Made by a program: the position numbers and the translations under genes
Notes under the pieces: generated by a model
Seen by the model: only the letters and a program-made list of their open reading frames with translations
The model's database searches: none
What the model was told of the DNA's origin: nothing
Assembly: GCA_011391855.1 (NCBI GenBank)
Contig: JAABPT010000482.1
Location: 1-10,654 of the forward strand
Length of the DNA: 10,654 bases
Direction: 5' to 3'
Source of the DNA: Burkholderiales bacterium
GTDB lineage: Bacteria; Pseudomonadota; Gammaproteobacteria; Burkholderiales; Burkholderiaceae_C
Shown here: positions 8,233 through 10,654 of the stretch, piece after piece
Layout: each line of letters starts with the position of its first letter
Position numbering within the stretch: the first letter of the stretch is position 1

Positions 8233-9618
8233 CTAGCGGGCGCCCTTGCCCGTGAGCACCACGTGCACGGTTTCGACCAGGATCTGCAGGTCCAGCCAAA
8301 GCGTGTGGTTCTTCACGTAGTGCAGGTCGTACTGCAGCTTTTCCTGCGAGTCTTCCACCGTGGAACCGTACTGGTAGCGCACCTGGGCCCAACCGGTGAC
8401 GCCGGGCTTCACGCTGTGGCGCACGGCGTAGAACGGAATCTCGCGCGTGAGCTGCTCCACGAAATAAGGCCGCTCGGGCCGCGGGCCCACCAGGCTCATG
8501 TCGCCCTTGAGCACGCTGAAGAGCTGCGGCAGTTCGTCGATGCGTGAAACGCGCAGCAGCCGGCCCACGCGCGTGATGCGGTCGTCGCCGCTGATGGCCC
8601 AGCGCGGCTGCCCGTCCTTTTCGGCGTCGGTGCGCATGCTGCGGAACTTGACGCACTGAAACGGCTTGTTGTCCAGGCCCGTGCGCTCTTGCCGGTACAG
8701 CACCGGGCCGCGGCTGTCCAGCTTGATGGCCAGCGTGGTGAGCAGCATGATGGGCGAGGCCAGCGCGATGAGTGCGCTGGCGCTGACGATGTCGAAGACG
8801 CGCTTCACCATCGTGCGGCCCAGGCCCTGGTTGAAGCCGTCGCCGAAGATCAGCCAGCCGGCGTTCAGGTAGTCGATGCGGATCTGGCCCAGGCACTTCT
8901 CGAAATGGGAATTCAGGTCGTAGACCTTCACGCCCTGCAGTTTGCAGTCCAGCAGTTCGCGCAGTGGCATGCTGCCGGCGCGGCGCTCGGTGAGCGCCAC
9001 CACGATTTCGTCGACCCGATGTTCACGTGCCGTCTCGATCAAAGAGCGGCTCACTGGTAGCAGTTGTGCGTGCGGCACCGCCGGATGGGTCTCGTTCGGA
9101 CCGGGGTAGAAGCCCACGATCTCGGCGTTGGGATCGGCGCTGCCGATCGTGTGCCCAACCACCCGCGCCGCCTCGCCCGAGCCGAAGATCAGCGTGCGCG
9201 AACGCACTCGCGTCGGGCTCGTGGACAAGTGCGTCACGTAGGCGCGCCGCAGCACCACCACGGAAACGACGAACATGGCCGCTGCCAGCAACGTGGCCCG
9301 CTGCTCGAGTTCGATGGGCAGCTGCGAGAAGATGGCATAGGTAAGTGCCAGCGCCAGCAGCACTGCCAGGGCGGTGCGCGCCAGCAGTGCCAGGCCCGAT
9401 GCGCGGTGGGCGGGATCGGCCATGCCGTTGGCGTAGTTGATGAAGAAGACCCCGGCCGCGAGCGGACCGCCGTGGGTGCTGGCCAGCGACACCCAGCTCC
9501 CGGGTGAGCCTTCCTGCAGCAGCAGCGCGGCGCACACCGCCACCAGCACCATGCCGGCATCGAACAATGCAATCAACGCGCCATTGCCCAAACGTTGACG
9601 ACGAGTGCTCCGAACCAT
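8233..9618 (-). CDS. PEP-CTERM-associated sugar transferase, EpsB type
   Basis: A 461-residue polyprenyl-phosphate sugar-1-phosphate transferase that starts an EPS repeat unit on undecaprenyl phosphate at the inner membrane. It matches the TIGR03013 family (EpsB_2) linked to exosortase loci. The N-terminal part has several membrane helices (about 12-35 and 70-125). A Rossmann-like CoA-binding domain follows, with TLIFGSGEAARVV. The C-terminal bacterial sugar transferase domain begins KRVFDIV with a further hydrophobic helix, then shows the conserved KFRSM, RIDELPQL and SLVGPRPERP motifs and ends with a long amphipathic tail. The start at 9618 is chosen because AGGGA (complement of 9625-9629) lies 6 bases upstream. 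An ATG at 9624 would have no spacing, and upstream extension to 9690 looks non-coding. It is the first gene of the presumed operon. The transferred sugar cannot be read from sequence. Confidence 0.93.
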   Translation of the reverse strand: MVRSTRRQRLGNGALIALFDAGMVLVAVCAALLLQEGSPGSWVSLASTHGGPLAAGVFFINYANGMADPAHRASGLALLARTALAVLLALALTYAIFSQLPIELEQRATLLAAAMFVVSVVVLRRAYVTHLSTSPTRVRSRTLIFGSGEAARVVGHTIGSADPNAEIVGFYPGPNETHPAVPHAQLLPVSRSLIETAREHRVDEIVVALTERRAGSMPLRELLDCKLQGVKVYDLNSHFEKCLGQIRIDYLNAGWLIFGDGFNQGLGRTMVKRVFDIVSASALIALASPIMLLTTLAIKLDSRGPVLYRQERTGLDNKPFQCVKFRSMRTDAEKDGQPRWAISGDDRITRVGRLLRVSRIDELPQLFSVLKGDMSLVGPRPERPYFVEQLTREIPFYAVRHSVKPGVTGWAQVRYQYGSTVEDSQEKLQYDLHYVKNHTLWLDLQILVETVHVVLTGKGAR

Positions 9619-9624
9619 TCGCAT

Positions 9625-9629
9625 TCCCT
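9625..9629 (-). promoter_or_regulatory. Ribosome binding site that decides the EpsB-type start
   Basis: Read on the minus strand this is AGGGA, 6 bases from the ATG at 9618. It directly abuts the other candidate ATG at 9624, which therefore seems unlikely. The choice removes 24 residues from the longest open frame. Confidence 0.6.
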
Positions 9630-9706
9630 GGTGTGTGTACCCTGGCCCGTGGCGTATAGCCTCAGGCAAAGCCAGCTTCGACGCCGGCACTCCGGGTTGT
9701 CCCTCC

Positions 9707-9723
9707 TGTCAGTTTTCTTGACA
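9707..9723. promoter_or_regulatory. TGTCA-N7-TGACA palindrome, candidate regulator binding site
   Basis: The sequence TGTCAgttttctTGACA is a perfect 5+5 palindrome with an AT-rich spacer. It lies about 90-105 bases upstream of the EpsB-type start, the usual range for an enhancer site of a sigma-54 activator, and the operon it precedes encodes such an activator (PrsR). No strict -24/-12 element was found between it and the gene. The closest (TGGC, then GC one base too far, within about 9659-9676 on the minus strand) has wrong spacing. A weak sigma-70 -10 (TATACG, complement of 9653-9658) is an alternative promoter. The palindrome also overlaps a TTGACA pointing right. PrsR binding is inference. 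Confidence 0.35.
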
Positions 9724-9747
9724 TTTGGGCCTCACTGGGACTGTAAG
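9718..9747 (+). promoter_or_regulatory. Possible rightward sigma-70 promoter
   Basis: A perfect -35 TTGACA (9718-9723) is followed after 18 bases by TGTAAG (9742-9747), a 4/6 match to the -10 box. It points into the gene-poor stretch at 9750-10548. The -10 is poor and the spacing is at the long end, so the call is tentative. Confidence 0.2.
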
Positions 9748-9769
9748 GATCGGCAACAGCCCTCCGCAA

Positions 9770-9784
9770 CCCCTGGGTCAGGGG
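9770..9784. repeat. Perfect 6-bp hairpin with 3-base loop
   Basis: CCCCTG (9770-9775) pairs with CAGGGG (9779-9784) around the loop GGT. It is the first of the hairpins in the gene-poor stretch. No T-tract follows on either strand, so a terminator role is not supported. Confidence 0.5.
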
Positions 9785-9831
9785 GGTGGTGTGACTTAAG
9801 TCCGTCATCAGGTCCGCGATGGCTTGCTAAC

Positions 9832-9890
9832 CCGCATCTGCCGAGTAGGCGATCGTCCTCAGATGCGGTTGGTCGACTACCCCGTACCAA
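9832..9890. repeat. Two adjacent stems (9 bp and 5 bp)
   Basis: CCGCATCTG (9832-9840) pairs perfectly with CAGATGCGG (9860-9868) around a 19-base loop. Immediately after it TTGGT (9869-9873) pairs with ACCAA (9886-9890). The first stem can be lengthened by AAC/GTT across one bulged base, in competition with the second stem. Confidence 0.55.
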
Positions 9891-9907
9891 ATAGGTGCTT
9901 CCTGGCC

Positions 9908-9962
9908 TCGCCGACGATCTCGGTTTCGTTGCGTCCGCGGCAGTAGCCGCCACTATCGGCGA
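9908..9962. repeat. Nested stems: 7-bp outer helix with inner hairpin
   Basis: TCGCCGA (9908-9914) pairs with TCGGCGA (9956-9962). Inside lies a second perfect hairpin, GCGGC (9937-9941) with GCCGC (9946-9950), closed by the 4-base loop AGTA. Nested helices are more suggestive of an RNA fold than a single palindrome would be. Confidence 0.45.
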
Positions 9963-10006
9963 CCACCTTCGCGCAGCGTCCCAAGCAACTGGTATAGCGA
10001 TCACCG

Positions 10007-10068
10007 TGTTGGAGCCCGGGCCGCGCGACCGATGTGGGACTGGTTCAGCCGCTCCAACATCACATCGG
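10007..10068. repeat. Two interleaved perfect inverted repeats (pseudoknot-type order)
   Basis: TGTTGGAGC (10007-10015) pairs with GCTCCAACA (10051-10059), 9 pairs. CCGATGTG (10029-10036) pairs with CACATCGG (10061-10068), 8 pairs. The order is A, B, A', B', so both stems can form together only as a pseudoknot, or else they are alternatives. In DNA the same pattern could be overlapping binding sites. Confidence 0.55.
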
Positions 10069-10230
10069 CGCCTTGTAGCCTTGGACCTGGCAAATAAGGA
10101 GACTGATCGCGTCGGGTTCATCGGCCAGCGGCGGTGCCAGAAGCCGTATGGGGGCCCACGAGTCACCCGATTGGGGGCGGCTGCTCGCTGATCCGGCTTC
10201 GCTGCGTCGGAACAGCTCGGTTGGTGCCCA

Positions 10231-10243
10231 GGCGGCTTCCGCC
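10231..10243. repeat. Small perfect hairpin
   Basis: GGCGG (10231-10235) pairs with CCGCC (10239-10243) around the loop CTT. Short GC stems are expected by chance here, so alone it carries little weight. Confidence 0.3.
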
Positions 10244-10294
10244 AGTCCTGCCGCGCGGCGGGCTGACGCTACCCTCGTCGGGCTGCGACCATCC

Positions 10295-10378
10295 TTCAGC
10301 ATCAGCAATGCCGGCAGGTGCTGAAACCCCGCCATCTGCCCGGAGAGCTCAGGACAGTTGACGCGGGGCAAATGGCGG
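10295..10378. repeat. Two tandem hairpins separated by 3 bases
   Basis: TTCAGCATC (10295-10303) pairs with GGTGCTGAA (10317-10325), 9 pairs with one G-T. Three bases later CCGCCAT (10329-10335) plus GCCC (10338-10341) pair with GGGC (10366-10369) plus ATGGCGG (10372-10378), a stem with a 2x2 internal loop. Back-to-back hairpins of this kind are typical of structured RNAs. Confidence 0.5.
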
Positions 10379-10388
10379 CCCGGCGAAG

Positions 10389-10433
10389 CGAACCCTTTGC
10401 GCGGCCCGACTCACCCCTGCCGTACACGGTTCG
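10389..10433. repeat. 6-bp stem enclosing 33 bases
   Basis: CGAACC (10389-10394) pairs with GGTTCG (10428-10433). The right arm region looks superficially like the 3' strand of a group II intron domain V, but the left arm lacks the AGC triad and the pairing length is wrong. Confidence 0.3.
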
Positions 10434-10548
10434 GGGCCGGCGTCGCTTTGCCTGCCTGGAATGCTACCCAGCGCAGCCACGAGGCCCATTGGATGTGCCG
10501 CTTGGCGTGATGTTACAGGCCACTCAGGCTGATTACTGCGCGACTTAG

Positions 10549-10654
10549 GGGCCGTTCACAAATAATATGACTACTTCAGTCTGGTCGTATGGAGTAGTTC
10601 CACTCGCCGTGAAACGGATCGAGCTCGAGCTTGATCGCGGCGAAGTCGGCGTCG
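10549..10654 (-). mobile_element. End of an insertion sequence running off the window
   Basis: A transposase C-terminus lies at 10576-10653 and the DNA becomes sharply AT-richer at about 10560-10600. The element's terminal repeat is probably near 10549, where GGGGCCGTTCACAAATAAT begins 27 bases outside the transposase stop. Only one end is in the window, so neither the inverted repeat nor a target duplication can be confirmed. Confidence 0.5.
10576..10653 (-). CDS. Transposase, C-terminal fragment (probably ISAzo13 family)
   Basis: Twenty-five codons and a TGA (complement of 10576-10578) are visible; the rest lies beyond the right edge. The end reads as LELDPF, then HGEWNYSIRPD. The pattern HGEWNY(T/S)I is, from memory, the characteristic C-terminus of ISAzo13-type (DDE_Tnp_ISAZ013) transposases, where it follows a stretch starting near D-E-x-A-A. 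The identification rests on this short motif alone. Whether the element is intact cannot be judged. Confidence 0.6.
   Translation of the reverse strand, partial: DADFAAIKLELDPFHGEWNYSIRPD

Larger units (their letters stand above)
9724..10548. other. Gene-poor stretch with many inverted repeats, origin unknown
   Basis: No open frame here resembles a known protein. The longest (9732-10166 on minus, 144 codons; 9895-10191 on plus, 98 codons; 10060-10371 on minus, 103 codons) are low-complexity Arg/Ala/Pro/Ser translations typical of chance frames in GC-rich DNA, and they overlap each other. G+C is visibly lower than in the operon (for example 34 of 60 at 9841-9900, against 43 of 60 at 8041-8100). 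Inverted repeats follow one another from 9770 to 10433 and are listed separately. No tRNA, rRNA, tmRNA, RNase P or reverse-transcriptase signature was recognised. It may be a structured RNA or a decayed mobile element next to the IS at the right edge. Confidence 0.5.

Noticed and set aside
9655..9680. Sigma-54 -24/-12 promoter before the sugar transferase gene
   Set aside because: The GG and GC elements on the minus strand are separated by 11 rather than 10 bases; sigma-54 spacing is strict.
9826..9875. Integron attC-like site at the 9-bp inverted repeat
   Set aside because: The flanks do not match RYYYAAC/GTTRRRY and the site is too short for an attC.
10389..10433. Group II intron domain V
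   Set aside because: Although GGTTCG resembles its 3' strand, the catalytic AGC triad and the standard 34-base length are absent, and no reverse transcriptase is nearby.
9895..10548. Plus-strand frames of 98 and 76 codons as genes
   Set aside because: No known similarity, no good ribosome site and low-complexity composition; they overlap minus-strand frames of equal length.
1..10654. CRISPR array, tRNA or rRNA genes
   Set aside because: No regularly spaced direct repeats and no tRNA or rRNA signatures were seen on either strand.

Overview
The window looks like chromosomal DNA from a high-G+C betaproteobacterium, most likely Burkholderiales (Rubrivivax/Aquincola/Methylibium-like). This is judged from codon use, G+C and the gene families; no marker gene fixes the genus. 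It covers part of an extracellular-polysaccharide (EPS) locus of the PEP-CTERM/exosortase type, then an unassigned intergenic stretch and the end of an insertion sequence.

Layout. Bases 1-909 (+) hold the C-terminal part of a nucleotide-sugar epimerase, probably UDP-glucuronate 4-epimerase. Convergent to it, with a gap of only 22 bases, ends a five-gene set on the minus strand. In transcription order it is: an EpsB-type PEP-CTERM-associated sugar transferase (9618-8233), the sensor kinase PrsK (8171-6072), the sigma-54-type response regulator PrsR (6013-4646), the giant TPR lipoprotein PrsT (4595-1809), and a small exported trypsin-like serine protease (1696-932). Gaps between these genes are about 50-110 bases, so one operon is plausible.

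How they work together. The epimerase supplies a sugar nucleotide. The EpsB-like enzyme loads the first sugar phosphate onto undecaprenyl phosphate. PrsK senses a signal at the inner membrane and phosphorylates PrsR, which is known in related bacteria to activate sigma-54-dependent transcription of PEP-CTERM genes. PrsT is an outer-membrane-directed scaffold of unknown exact role. The protease is the less expected member and may act on envelope or PEP-CTERM proteins. No exosortase and no PEP-CTERM substrate lies inside the window.

From about 9724 to 10548 no convincing gene is present. This stretch has lower G+C than the operon and carries a series of inverted repeats, two of them interleaved like a pseudoknot. 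It could be a structured RNA or a decayed mobile element. A 17-base palindrome at 9707-9723 between it and the operon is a candidate regulator site. At the right edge the last 25 codons of a transposase, probably ISAzo13-type, run off the window on the minus strand.

The PEP-CTERM regulatory set itself is a described system. The parts least explained by known families are the intergenic structured region and the linkage of the protease to prsT.
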